Assembly (NCBI RefSeq): GCF_002863865.1
Contig: NZ_CP022684.1
Span: 3,601,990-3,665,989 of the forward strand
DNA: 64,000 bases
Reading direction: 5' to 3'
Origin: Ketobacter alkanivorans
GTDB lineage: Bacteria; Pseudomonadota; Gammaproteobacteria; Pseudomonadales; Ketobacteraceae
Notes under the pieces: generated by a model
Seen by the model: the letters and a program-made list of their open reading frames with translations, nothing else
Databases searched by the model: none
Told to the model about the DNA's origin: nothing
Program-made: the position numbers and the translations under genes
In this document: in pieces, positions 43,683 to 52,188 of the stretch
Position numbering within the stretch: the stretch's first letter is position 1
Layout: each line of letters begins with the position of its first letter

Positions 43683-44731
43683 CACGACCTTCCATTAGAA
43701 TTTCCGGGCGCAGAATCGCCGATGATGTACCGCCATATATAATTGCTGAGCTGTCTGCCAACCATAATGGCAGTCTTGATACAGCGCTCCGTATTGTCGA
43801 AGAAGCCAAAAAAGCCGGTGCTGATGCTGTCAAGTTGCAGACCTATCGAGCAGACACCATTACACTGAATTCAGACAGCGACGACTTTCAGATCAAAGGT
43901 GGCTTGTGGAATGGCCGTACCCTCTACGAGCTGTATGAGGAAGCCCATATGCCCTGGGAATGGCACAAACCCCTGTTTGATCATGCCAGTGCACTGGGAA
44001 TCCCCATTTTCAGCTCGCCATTCGATAATACAGCGGTTGATCTGTTGGAAGACCTGAATGCTCCGGCCTACAAAATTGCCTCTTTTGAAGCGGTAGATCT
44101 GCCGTTGATCAAGTATGTGGCTAGTACCGGCAAGCCGATGATCATTTCCACTGGCATGGCAGACGCCGGAGAAATCGAAGAAGCCATTACTGCCGCGCGT
44201 GAAGGCGGCTGCAAAGAGCTGGCGATACTTCACTGTGTCAGCGGCTACCCGGCCCCGGCGGAAGATTATAATCTGAGAACCATTGCCGATATGCGCCAGC
44301 GGTTTGGGCTGGTCGTTGGTTTGTCAGACCACACTCTCGATAACACAACCGCCATTGCCAGTGTCGTGCTGGGTGCAAACCTGATCGAAAAGCATTTCAC
44401 TCTTGATCGTAATGGTGGTGGCCCAGATGATAGCTTTTCTCTTGAGCCTGAGGGCTTGTTGGGGCTTTGCCGCGATAGCAAAACCGCTTGGGCAGCGCTG
44501 GGGCAAATTGACTATGGTCGAAAATCAAGCGAGCAGGAAAATGCCCAGTTTCGCCGCTCCCTTTATTTTGTGAAGGATCTAAGCAAGGGGGATATTGTTA
44601 CAGCTGATGCAGTGCGCAGTGTTAGGCCGGGTTTTGGTCTACCTCCAAAGCGTCTGGAGTCGATTCTAGGTAAAACGCTAACAGAAGGAGTCTGTTTTGC
44701 TGATCCTGTTTTGGATCATCTATTAAAATAA
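43679..44731 (+). CDS. pseI: pseudaminic acid synthase
   Basis: PseI, 350 aa, of the NeuB family, condenses the PseG product with phosphoenolpyruvate to pseudaminic acid. The TIM-barrel catalytic domain shows PPYIIAELSANHNGSLDTAL, AVKLQTYRADTIT, SSPFDNTAVDLLE, KIASFEAVDLPLIKY and HCVSGYPAPAEDYNL. The SAF-like antifreeze domain occupies about the last 60 residues (RSVRPGFGLPPK). ATG 43679 follows GGGAG and overlaps the pseH stop. It is the last gene of the operon, ending before a convergent terminator. Confidence 0.95.
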   Translation: MTRPSIRISGRRIADDVPPYIIAELSANHNGSLDTALRIVEEAKKAGADAVKLQTYRADTITLNSDSDDFQIKGGLWNGRTLYELYEEAHMPWEWHKPLFDHASALGIPIFSSPFDNTAVDLLEDLNAPAYKIASFEAVDLPLIKYVASTGKPMIISTGMADAGEIEEAITAAREGGCKELAILHCVSGYPAPAEDYNLRTIADMRQRFGLVVGLSDHTLDNTTAIASVVLGANLIEKHFTLDRNGGGPDDSFSLEPEGLLGLCRDSKTAWAALGQIDYGRKSSEQENAQFRRSLYFVKDLSKGDIVTADAVRSVRPGFGLPPKRLESILGKTLTEGVCFADPVLDHLLK

Positions 44732-44757
44732 ATACAGTCTACTAGTGCTGTTTGAAA

Positions 44758-44794
44758 GAAAAGGGGGGTTAGTAAACTACCCCCCCCATTTTTT
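44758..44794. terminator. bidirectional terminator between the pse and exopolysaccharide clusters
   Basis: A G6 stretch followed by TTAGT (44763-44773) pairs with ACTA and a C8 run (44776-44787) with one bulge. T-runs follow on the plus strand and A-runs precede it. It lies between convergent pseI and the priming transferase gene. Confidence 0.8.
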
Positions 44795-44814
44795 AGTTGA
44801 AGTAATTAGAGGGC

Positions 44815-46209
44815 TCAATAGGCATTCTTGTTAATAAAGCCCTTGAGTAAAGTCATAAAGATTATTTTTATATCTAACCAAAGAGACCAGTTTTCAATGT
44901 AATGCAGATCGTGTTCTATTCGTTTGGTTAAATCTGTATCACCTCGCCAACCATGAACCTGAGCCCACCCTGTAATTCCTGCTTTTACTTTATGTTTCTG
45001 CATGTATCCAGGAATTTCGTCTTTAAACTTCTCGACAAATACAGGGCGCTCTGGGCGAGGACCAACTATGGACATATCCCCTTTCAATACGTTCCAGAAC
45101 TGGGGGAGCTCATCTAAGCTGGTTTTACGTAGGAAACTGCCAAAGCGAGTGGCTCTATTCTCGCCAGCTTTTGCCCATACAGCGCCAGAATGCTTTTCCG
45201 CGCCCTTTGGCATTGATCGAAATTTGAGCATGTAGAACCTTCTACCATACCAGGTCAGCCTTTCTTGGCGGTAGAAAACCGGACCTGGAGAGGATAGTTT
45301 CACTCCGATGGCGATTAATAATAGTATAGGGGATATGAAAAGAAGGATTAAAGCTGCCAGCACTTTGTCTTCCAACGCTTTAATGTATCGGTTAGCACCA
45401 TCCATGGGTGTGAGCGACAAATTAACCACTGGCAGGCCTGCTACAGTACTAACTGACTGATTGAGCAACTGAAAACCAAAGATATCTGGGACAAGGCGAA
45501 TGTCAGCTGTGCAATGGCTCAATCCCTTAAGAATTACTTGGATTTGCTTCACTTTCGAGATCGGCATGGCGATCCAAACTTGATCAACGCGGTGTCTTAA
45601 GATGTAATCAAAGGACTCTTTAATTTTTCCGTTCACTAAATGTTCATTTAATCTGGCGATTTCCTTAATATCAGCATCATTTGTAAAAAAAGCGCTCAAT
45701 TTGAACCCAGCTTCGCTAGAATTTGCTAGAGTTTTGGCCACTTGCTGACCGACATCACCTGCGCCTAGTATTACGATGTGGCGTTGGTTGTAGCCCAACG
45801 AGCGTAGCTTATTTAGGAAACTACGGAGCATTAGGCGGCCACACAAAAGCCCAGCTAGTCCGATTAAGCACCAAGTAACAGCCCAGGATCGCGAAACACT
45901 GGTTTTTGTTACGAAAGTGAGAAGGGCCAATAGTAAAAATATCATGGCCCAAGCGCCGATAATTGTGCCTAGCTCGTGTGTTTTTGTCGATCCGCGCCAA
46001 TTGCGATAAAGATTGAAAGAAGGGGCGATTGCTGTGAAAAGGGCAAGTGCTAGTACTATTGCAGTTATGTATTGAGGTTTCGGAGGCCAAGCCCCCAACG
46101 TAATATAGTGCGCTATCAGTGCCGACACGAGCATGACAAGCCAGTCAAACGTTCTCAATAACCAAGAGAATAAGAGAGAATGCTCCCGTAAAAAGCCTTT
46201 GCTATGCAT
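44815..46209 (-). CDS. undecaprenyl-phosphate glucose/hexose phosphotransferase (WcaJ type)
   Basis: This 464-aa polyisoprenyl-phosphate hexose-1-phosphate transferase primes repeat-unit assembly on undecaprenyl phosphate. Four N-terminal transmembrane helices (about 10-115) precede a Rossmann-like domain (HIVILGAGDVGQQVAKTLA, about 145-163). A fifth hydrophobic segment (AALILLFISPILLLIAIGV, about 290) leads to the catalytic sugar-transferase domain, with KFRSMPKGAE, RATRFGSFLRKTSLDELPQFWNVLKGDMSIVGPRPE. The length fits the WcaJ/ExoY long form. It lies at the downstream end of the EPS cluster, 163 bases from the next gene, and may have its own promoter. Confidence 0.95.
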   Translation of the reverse strand: MHSKGFLREHSLLFSWLLRTFDWLVMLVSALIAHYITLGAWPPKPQYITAIVLALALFTAIAPSFNLYRNWRGSTKTHELGTIIGAWAMIFLLLALLTFVTKTSVSRSWAVTWCLIGLAGLLCGRLMLRSFLNKLRSLGYNQRHIVILGAGDVGQQVAKTLANSSEAGFKLSAFFTNDADIKEIARLNEHLVNGKIKESFDYILRHRVDQVWIAMPISKVKQIQVILKGLSHCTADIRLVPDIFGFQLLNQSVSTVAGLPVVNLSLTPMDGANRYIKALEDKVLAALILLFISPILLLIAIGVKLSSPGPVFYRQERLTWYGRRFYMLKFRSMPKGAEKHSGAVWAKAGENRATRFGSFLRKTSLDELPQFWNVLKGDMSIVGPRPERPVFVEKFKDEIPGYMQKHKVKAGITGWAQVHGWRGDTDLTKRIEHDLHYIENWSLWLDIKIIFMTLLKGFINKNAY

Positions 46210-46372
46210 CCTTGTAAAAATCCTTTACGTATTGGGGCGTGGTTGCGTATATCATGGAACAGCGGTTATTATAGCAGCATATAGTCAGTGAATGATTGTT
46301 TAGAAGGCAGATTGACACCTCGCTCTAATTGTTCGAATTGAGTTGGCCAAATATTCAAAAATATATTTCTGA
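46210..46372. other. AT-rich gap between GT4 gene and priming transferase
   Basis: This 163-base AT-rich stretch is longer than other gaps inside the cluster, so it may hold a separate promoter for the priming transferase. I see no strong hairpin or repeat. Confidence 0.3.
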
Positions 46373-47458
46373 TTAAGCTAAAGCTTTATCAATAAAGTCC
46401 TTCAAATTTATCTTGAAATTATGGACATCGAACTTTATTGCGTGATTTCGGATTTTCTCAGGATCAAAAGTATCATTGGTGCTTTCAAAATGTTCAATGG
46501 CTTGATTAAGTGACTGTGCTGTCTGTTCATGGAACAAAATACCGGTTTCTCCGTTCACGACTGTTTCAAGCGCGCCTCCTTTAGCAAACGCTATAACTGG
46601 CCTGCCTGAAGCCATTGCCTCAAGGGGGACTATCCCAAAATCCTCAATGCCTGGGAAAATTAATGCTCTACATCTTGAGTAATGCTTTTTGAGTTCTTGA
46701 AATGATTGTTTTCCTAAAAGTGTAATGTTTGGGTTTGCAATACGACGATAGTGCTTAAGTTTTTCACCTTCACCGATTATAACCAGCTTCTTACCATTTG
46801 AGTTAAAGGCATTAATAGCAATGTCCGCGCGTTTGTAATCAACTAGTTGTCCAACAAGCAAATAGTAATCGTCCTTCTCTTCCGAACATGTAAATGCACT
46901 AAAGTCTACAGGGGGTTGGATTACTGTTGATTTGCGTCCATAGTAATTTAGTATCCTCTTAGATACGTAATTCGAGTTTGCTATAAAGTGCTTAACTCGG
47001 TATGCAGTACTAAAATCCCACATTTTTAAATAGTGAATAAGCAAAGGCATCAGTAAACGCTTTAGAAAAGATGATTTTGACCTGTATTCATAATACATAT
47101 CCCATACATATCTCATAGGGGAATGACAGTAACAAATATGAATGGCATCAGGGCCGGGAATAATTCCTTTGGACGGTCCAGACTCGCTAGAAATTATCAA
47201 GTCATAACTCGTTAAATCTAACTGCTCGAGAGCTAAAGGCATTAACGGTAAGTAAGATTGGTACAATCTTTTTGACAATGGCAGCCTATTGATGAAAGTA
47301 GTACCTTTGATCCTTGATAATATATTAGGTGATACGCTTTCCGGATCAACGACATGACAAAAAATATCAGCGTGTGGATAAATTTCGAGTAGTGCTTCAA
47401 TTACCCTTTCACCACCCCGCATATTAACAAGCCAATAGTGTACGATTGCGACTTTCAT
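46373..47458 (-). CDS. glycosyltransferase family 4
   Basis: This 361-aa cytoplasmic GT-B retaining glycosyltransferase has the N-terminal acceptor lobe starting KVAIVHYWLVNMRGGERVIEALL. The C-terminal nucleotide-sugar lobe has LLVGQLVDYKRADIAINAF and the family E-x7-E motif as EDFGIVPLE (about residue 281), then GRPVIAFAKGGALETV. WDMYYEY and YCHSPMRY also resemble GT4 enzymes related to mannosyltransferases, but donor and acceptor cannot be assigned. It belongs to the EPS cluster, and codon use is AT-rich like its neighbours. Confidence 0.92.
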   Translation of the reverse strand: MKVAIVHYWLVNMRGGERVIEALLEIYPHADIFCHVVDPESVSPNILSRIKGTTFINRLPLSKRLYQSYLPLMPLALEQLDLTSYDLIISSESGPSKGIIPGPDAIHICYCHSPMRYVWDMYYEYRSKSSFLKRLLMPLLIHYLKMWDFSTAYRVKHFIANSNYVSKRILNYYGRKSTVIQPPVDFSAFTCSEEKDDYYLLVGQLVDYKRADIAINAFNSNGKKLVIIGEGEKLKHYRRIANPNITLLGKQSFQELKKHYSRCRALIFPGIEDFGIVPLEAMASGRPVIAFAKGGALETVVNGETGILFHEQTAQSLNQAIEHFESTNDTFDPEKIRNHAIKFDVHNFKINLKDFIDKALA

Positions 47459-47481
47459 ACTAATTCCCGTGGTTGTTCAGT

Positions 47482-48333
47482 TTAAGCACCAAACCAATTT
47501 TTTACGTACGTTGTTCCAATTAATGAATCGAGGTGTTTTGTGTCTTCGATAAAGTACTGTTCGAGTGACGTACGATCACTGGGAGAAAGAGTGGGCATCT
47601 CTTCATTTCGGTAGCTACGATACAAGAGAAGAATTATCCTGCTGTGCTTAATCTTACCCACCAAATTGGGGAAACCTAAGTCCCTAACCAGTGAGGCCAT
47701 CGTTTTAAGCAGCTTGGCAATGTAAAAGGATCGTGCCTTCTCTGCGGATCTAACAATACCTATGTTTGATGGGTCATAAAAATCAATGCCTAAAAATTCG
47801 CATATTGTGGCGGCGTAATCAGATTGGGAGTTCTTTAGGGTGCTGAAATCCAAAATGCAGATATGTTGGCGCGGAAATAACCCAAAGTAACCATTAAGAT
47901 GCTTAAAATACAGGCTGTTATCGATGATCTCAGGATGTTCTTCAATTGCGCTCCAGAAATCTGTTTTCGTGATGCCGCTTCTTACTAAGTAAAGATAGTG
48001 AGAGAAACTTCGATCTACAGGGTTTCGCAGTGAAGTAAGTAATTTAATTTCTGGATTAAAGCTATAAATACGGTTTGCGGCATCGAGACTAAATAAATAG
48101 TCGTGGCAGATCTCTCCACTTGCTGAAAAGTTAGAATTTACGCTTTTGAAAAAACTGAGATACCAGCTTGCGCCTTTCTTAAAGTATCTATCAAAAAAAT
48201 AGATATCTTTGCATTCTGGAACAAAGCATTGAGGGTGTGATCGTAAGTATTCGAAAAGCCATGAAGAGCCTGTTTTGTCTGGACCTATAAAAATAAAACT
48301 GGGAATGTTGTTACTACTTTCCATCAAATGCAC
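47482..48333 (-). CDS. PAPS-dependent sulfotransferase
   Basis: This 283-aa protein resembles carbohydrate/heparan-sulfate-type sulfotransferases. The 5'-phosphosulfate-binding loop is FIGPDKTGSSWLFEYLRSHP (about residues 15-34). The 3'-phosphate-binding motif is LLTSLRNPVDRSFSHYLY (about 98-115), with the conserved Arg and Ser. VPECKDIYFFDRYFKKGASWY matches the segment after the first loop in this family. It would transfer sulfate from PAPS to a polysaccharide or lipid-linked repeat unit. It overlaps the upstream GT4 by 20 bases. It is one of three sulfotransferase-like genes in the cluster. Confidence 0.88.
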   Translation of the reverse strand: MHLMESSNNIPSFIFIGPDKTGSSWLFEYLRSHPQCFVPECKDIYFFDRYFKKGASWYLSFFKSVNSNFSASGEICHDYLFSLDAANRIYSFNPEIKLLTSLRNPVDRSFSHYLYLVRSGITKTDFWSAIEEHPEIIDNSLYFKHLNGYFGLFPRQHICILDFSTLKNSQSDYAATICEFLGIDFYDPSNIGIVRSAEKARSFYIAKLLKTMASLVRDLGFPNLVGKIKHSRIILLLYRSYRNEEMPTLSPSDRTSLEQYFIEDTKHLDSLIGTTYVKNWFGA

Positions 48334-49510
48334 CCTCGTAAGCCTCGATATACTGAGTCACGCATTTTTCCAGTGAAAAATCATGAGCTTTATCTACGCA
48401 TAAGCTATTCATTGATCCTAGGCTTTCAGGGTTTTCTAGAATTCTGTCCAGAATCGATAGCAGTTGTTTGGGGTTGTCAGGGTCGTAAATCCATCCAGTT
48501 TGTCCTTCATCTATGGATTCGGGTATTCCACCTCTATTACTTCCTATAACGGGCTTGCCGTAGTTATATGACTCATAAACAACCCTGGGCAGTGGGTCGT
48601 GCCATAATGAAGGTACTATAAGAACGTCTATATTGGGAAAGAATTCTTCGGGGGAGATCCAGCCGCTGAATGAGATGTGCTTCTTGTCAATGACACTATG
48701 CTTCAGCGTTTCTACATACTTACTATCGCCATCTCCTGCAATTAATACAGAATACCTGCTGCTGTCCAGTTGGGTTAGTGTATCCAAGAGCTGGCTTAGC
48801 CCCTTTGAGGGATGCAGTCTACCGATGAAACCAAAGACTACATGCGAATCAGCACTTCTTCTAGAAAAGGCTGGCGTGCGATTGAATGCGCTATAGATAA
48901 CTAGTTTCTGAGTGGCTTGATCAAAGTATTTTGAACGTAAATGGGTGTTCAGTATAAAATTGCTATTACCTACAACTGTATTGATTTTGTTGGAAAAGAA
49001 CTTTCGGCGTTGAGTCAGCAGCCTACATTTAAAACATCTTTTGTCACATGTTTTACCGTGAGACAGCATTGTCCCTTTGGCACAAAGCAAATAATAACCA
49101 CGTAACGTATGAACGATTGGAATCGACATCAAATGTGCTGCACGCCAAATGCCAATGCTAACACCACCTAGATTGTTTGTGTGTACTACATCGGGAGTCT
49201 CTTGATTCAAAATGTTGATGAAAAATTTTGTGTATGAGTGATTGATCTCACCGGATATTTGCCAAGCTATTCTTCCTATAGGTGTTCGGATTGAAGTGGT
49301 TGGCGACGAACCAAAATTTGTGTCTTTAATATAATAAACCTTAATGTCATTGACGGTGTCAATGAATGAATCACATGCGTTCCCAGCAAGCGAAACGATG
49401 ACGACCTCATGGCCTCTGCTCTTTATACCTTGAGCCAAGGTTTCTACAGAACGTTCTGCACCACCAAGATTCCAAGGATAATAATAATTATTAAATATTA
49501 AGATTTTCAT
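48314..49510 (-). CDS. glycosyltransferase family 4 (Cys-rich insert)
   Basis: This 398-aa GT-B enzyme has the N-terminal lobe KILIFNNYYYPWNLGGAERSVETLA. The C-terminal lobe has GFIGRLHPSKGLSQLLDTL and, at the catalytic position, DPLPRVVYE, where the first Glu of E-x7-E is replaced by Asp; it is followed by GKPVIGSNRGGIPESI. A cysteine group (CDKRCFKCR, about residue 155) is seen in a subset of GT4 proteins. Donor and linkage are unknown. Its 3' end overlaps the sulfotransferase gene, so glycosyl transfer and sulfation genes are translationally linked. Confidence 0.9.
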   Translation of the reverse strand: MKILIFNNYYYPWNLGGAERSVETLAQGIKSRGHEVVIVSLAGNACDSFIDTVNDIKVYYIKDTNFGSSPTTSIRTPIGRIAWQISGEINHSYTKFFINILNQETPDVVHTNNLGGVSIGIWRAAHLMSIPIVHTLRGYYLLCAKGTMLSHGKTCDKRCFKCRLLTQRRKFFSNKINTVVGNSNFILNTHLRSKYFDQATQKLVIYSAFNRTPAFSRRSADSHVVFGFIGRLHPSKGLSQLLDTLTQLDSSRYSVLIAGDGDSKYVETLKHSVIDKKHISFSGWISPEEFFPNIDVLIVPSLWHDPLPRVVYESYNYGKPVIGSNRGGIPESIDEGQTGWIYDPDNPKQLLSILDRILENPESLGSMNSLCVDKAHDFSLEKCVTQYIEAYEGAFDGK

Positions 49511-49514
49511 GCTT

Positions 49515-50003
49515 TTAACTGCGTTTACCTATTTCTCGAGCAGGAACACCAGCAACTATACAATAGGGGGCGATATCCTTAGTGACCACTGCTCCTGCAC
49601 CTATCACCGCGCCCGTCCCAACGTGTACCCCTGGAAGAATGACGGCTGATGTTCCTATCCAGACGTCATCATTTATAATAATTGGTTTAGAAATTGACGC
49701 CTGATCTTTTATGAGTGCGGAACGTGCAATGCCATGATTGCCTGCTTGTATACTAACTTTGTTTGCAATGCGAACGGCGTTTCCAATAGTGATATTGCCC
49801 GATAAAAAACTGAATTCATGAACGGAGCAGTGATCACCTATCGTTACGCAACCCTTAATGACGGTGTAGGGAAAAACTACGCTGTGTTTGCCAAGGCCCT
49901 TTAATCCTTTATGCTCAGACGTCAAAGCTATCCTGCTTGTTGCCTGTCTAAATCGAATTATAGAATTCAGGATTCTCATTAAGGATATAAGTTTTCTAAA
50001 CAT
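49515..50003 (-). CDS. hexapeptide-repeat O-acyltransferase
   Basis: This 162-aa left-handed beta-helix acyltransferase (WcaF/Maa-like) has hexapeptide repeats from about residue 50 to 150, including [52 protein letters not shown] and the closing [11 protein letters not shown]. The catalytic His is likely in QAGNHG. It would O-acetylate a sugar of the repeat unit using acetyl-CoA. Its ATG overlaps the upstream oxygenase stop (TAATG), indicating coupling. Confidence 0.9.
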   Translation of the reverse strand: MFRKLISLMRILNSIIRFRQATSRIALTSEHKGLKGLGKHSVVFPYTVIKGCVTIGDHCSVHEFSFLSGNITIGNAVRIANKVSIQAGNHGIARSALIKDQASISKPIIINDDVWIGTSAVILPGVHVGTGAVIGAGAVVTKDIAPYCIVAGVPAREIGKRS

Positions 50004-50950
50004 TAGTCAGTACCTGCTAAAACATAGCGATGGACTTCGTTTGAAACCTTGTTCTTCAGGTGTGCCATGGGTAATCCAGATACGAACGCTTCTGGCCGGG
50101 CTAATGCTAAACTGCTTGCGTAATGAGCAACGGCTACGATGCGTTCCTTGCCCAATTTGGTGACCCTGCTACCGTAGTGAAAGCAGCGGCTGGTATCTCC
50201 AAATACCATTGTACCTTTAGGTGCGGTGAGTGTCTTGATGCAAGAGCTGCCTATTGTATCCTCAACTTCTTGATCCGAGACTCGATATCGTTTGGTTGTC
50301 CATTTGTAATTAAGTTTCTTTCTGAGCGCTGAAGATTTAGTGGCATCTATAAGAGTCAATGGGCCGTCGTTGATTGACACATCTGTGGCATAAATAAACA
50401 CCTTAAGTTGAGTGGTATCTAGGTTATCGCAGTGAAAAAGCTGGCTACCTGATGCTTGCTCTGGAGAAAAAGAAGATCTCCAAACACCCAGATTAACTAA
50501 TAGCGGAACAGCTTGAAAGTATTCAGTAGCGATACTGAGTATGTTCTCATCTAAAGCAAATTTTAGTAGTGGGTGATCTATACCAATTTGATCGTAAGGG
50601 ACTAGTCCAGTATTAAGATAATCTTTTTCACTGCAGACATTGGGTCCGCAATTTTTGCAGGTGTTAAGTGAAAACTTGATTACTTCATTACAGTTAAAAA
50701 CGTCGCCATTATCGACAACCAAAAAGCCTTTGTCATGAGGGACTTTAGCTGTATCCGGCTTGATTGCCGTGTGTGCTAGCTTTCGTCTTATTCTGTAGCT
50801 AGGGCTGAATGCATTGTAAAGAAGTGAATATAGGTGTCTGATACCTGCGCTTTGTGTCCTAAATATGCTGGCGGGATCTGATATGAATTTTCGTAAAGTT
50901 GGTGATGCCATAACGATGATTTCTCTAAATGTGCCCTTGCTTCTTAGCAT
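50003..50950 (-). CDS. phytanoyl-CoA dioxygenase-like Fe(II)/2-oxoglutarate oxygenase
   Basis: This 315-aa protein has a double-stranded-beta-helix oxygenase signature. The HxD iron-binding pair is [19 protein letters not shown] (His and Asp at about residues 171/173), followed by the family-like NDGPLTLI. The distal His is in [12 protein letters not shown] (about 260) with a following Arg. This fits the phytanoyl-CoA dioxygenase family, members of which hydroxylate small molecules, lipids and some sugars. Two Cys pairs (CKNCGPNVC, about residues 98-106) are unusual. Being inside an EPS operon suggests it acts on a sugar or its acyl group; the substrate is unknown. Confidence 0.7.
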   Translation of the reverse strand: MLRSKGTFREIIVMASPTLRKFISDPASIFRTQSAGIRHLYSLLYNAFSPSYRIRRKLAHTAIKPDTAKVPHDKGFLVVDNGDVFNCNEVIKFSLNTCKNCGPNVCSEKDYLNTGLVPYDQIGIDHPLLKFALDENILSIATEYFQAVPLLVNLGVWRSSFSPEQASGSQLFHCDNLDTTQLKVFIYATDVSINDGPLTLIDATKSSALRKKLNYKWTTKRYRVSDQEVEDTIGSSCIKTLTAPKGTMVFGDTSRCFHYGSRVTKLGKERIVAVAHYASSLALARPEAFVSGLPMAHLKNKVSNEVHRYVLAGTD

Positions 50951-52188
50951 GATAAAAAGATGCTATCCAATTTCTTGTTTGACAAGAGGTGAAATATTAC
51001 TGCTTTGAAAATGATCGAACTAATAACGGCTAAACAAACTATGGTAAGCGATTGGTTGGTGTTGAGTATTAGGATTAGAAACCCCATACAGCAGATAATC
51101 AGTATGACTATCACGCCTACTATTCTATCGAAATTCGATAGAAAAGCTTGCAAATATTGCTTTGGACCCAAGGTGCTTGTGATTAGATACCCCAAGGCTA
51201 TTGGCAGGATCAGATAGGATATTCCGCTATATTCTGGGCCTAACGTATACTCAAGAAAAAATGAATATCCAATAGACAGCAAAAGTGACGCAAGCCCATA
51301 CATTCTAAGTTGTGACGCCGCTTCATTTGAGTTCTTTAGGAAGCCGGATTTATCTTTTGCATCGACATTCCTTAACATTTTGGGGAGATATTGAGTGAGG
51401 ATGGATTGATGGGCTGTTTTATATAAGATGGATACCTTCAAGCCAATAACCAACCATGCTGCAAATTTTTCTTGTGAGGCCAGATTGGCCATTGGAATGA
51501 AAATTTGGGGTATAAGAGTTAAAGTTGCTCCATATATCATGTATGTAGAGTGGGCTAGTATGGGGGGGGGTGACCAATTATCTGTATTACTTGTAACGCG
51601 ATTTTTTCTAAGTGTAGAAACCTTGTCCGTGGTTAGAACAACATAGCTATATACAAAGCTAAGTAATCGACTTAATGCAAGGCATAATATTGCATTAAAA
51701 AGATCGAGTGGAATTACTAATATTAACCCAAAAAAACCTATCTGAGGTATTACGCTGTTAGCAATTGTAGAATGAACAGGCATCAATGTGCCTTTTGTGG
51801 CTTCTGCTGTAAACTTTGAGAACGCCCAGGCTGTAACTGTGAGAGCAATTAGAATTGAGACTCCATCGCCATTAATGAGGTGAACTAGTAAGCCTATGAC
51901 TACAATAAGAATTGATGAGGTAGCAATTTTTTTTAGGAGCGAGAAGAATAGAATGGACCGGCTTTCCACATCTCGGATAGATGGAGCTTCTCGAACGATT
52001 ATTCCGCTACAGCCCAAGTCAACAAATAACACTACAATTGAGATCAGAAAAATGGTGCTGCCATAATCTGCCATATGATTGAGCGTAAGGCCTCTTGCTA
52101 GAATGATCGTGTTGATATACCCAAATGCAACACCAATAATTCTTAGCGCCAGTAAAATATTGGTTTTTGTAAGAACTTGATTAATCAA
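50944..52188 (-). CDS. Wzx-type polysaccharide flippase
   Basis: This 414-aa polytopic membrane protein with about 12 hydrophobic segments is of the polysaccharide-transport (MOP/PST) family. It starts MINQVLTKTNILLALRIIGVAFGYINTIILARGL, typical of Wzx. It would flip undecaprenyl-linked repeat units to the periplasm. It overlaps Wzy by four bases at its start and the oxygenase gene by seven at its end. A nine-C run (on the coding strand) encodes Ser-Pro-Pro-Pro near residue 207. Confidence 0.88.
   Translation of the reverse strand: MINQVLTKTNILLALRIIGVAFGYINTIILARGLTLNHMADYGSTIFLISIVVLFVDLGCSGIIVREAPSIRDVESRSILFFSLLKKIATSSILIVVIGLLVHLINGDGVSILIALTVTAWAFSKFTAEATKGTLMPVHSTIANSVIPQIGFFGLILVIPLDLFNAILCLALSRLLSFVYSYVVLTTDKVSTLRKNRVTSNTDNWSPPPILAHSTYMIYGATLTLIPQIFIPMANLASQEKFAAWLVIGLKVSILYKTAHQSILTQYLPKMLRNVDAKDKSGFLKNSNEAASQLRMYGLASLLLSIGYSFFLEYTLGPEYSGISYLILPIALGYLITSTLGPKQYLQAFLSNFDRIVGVIVILIICCMGFLILILNTNQSLTIVCLAVISSIIFKAVIFHLLSNKKLDSIFLSC
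51562..51570. repeat. nine-G homopolymer inside the flippase gene
   Basis: Nine consecutive G on the plus strand (nine C on the coding strand) encode Pro-Pro-Pro about halfway through the flippase. A one-base slip would truncate the protein and disable export of repeat units. Confidence 0.85.
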
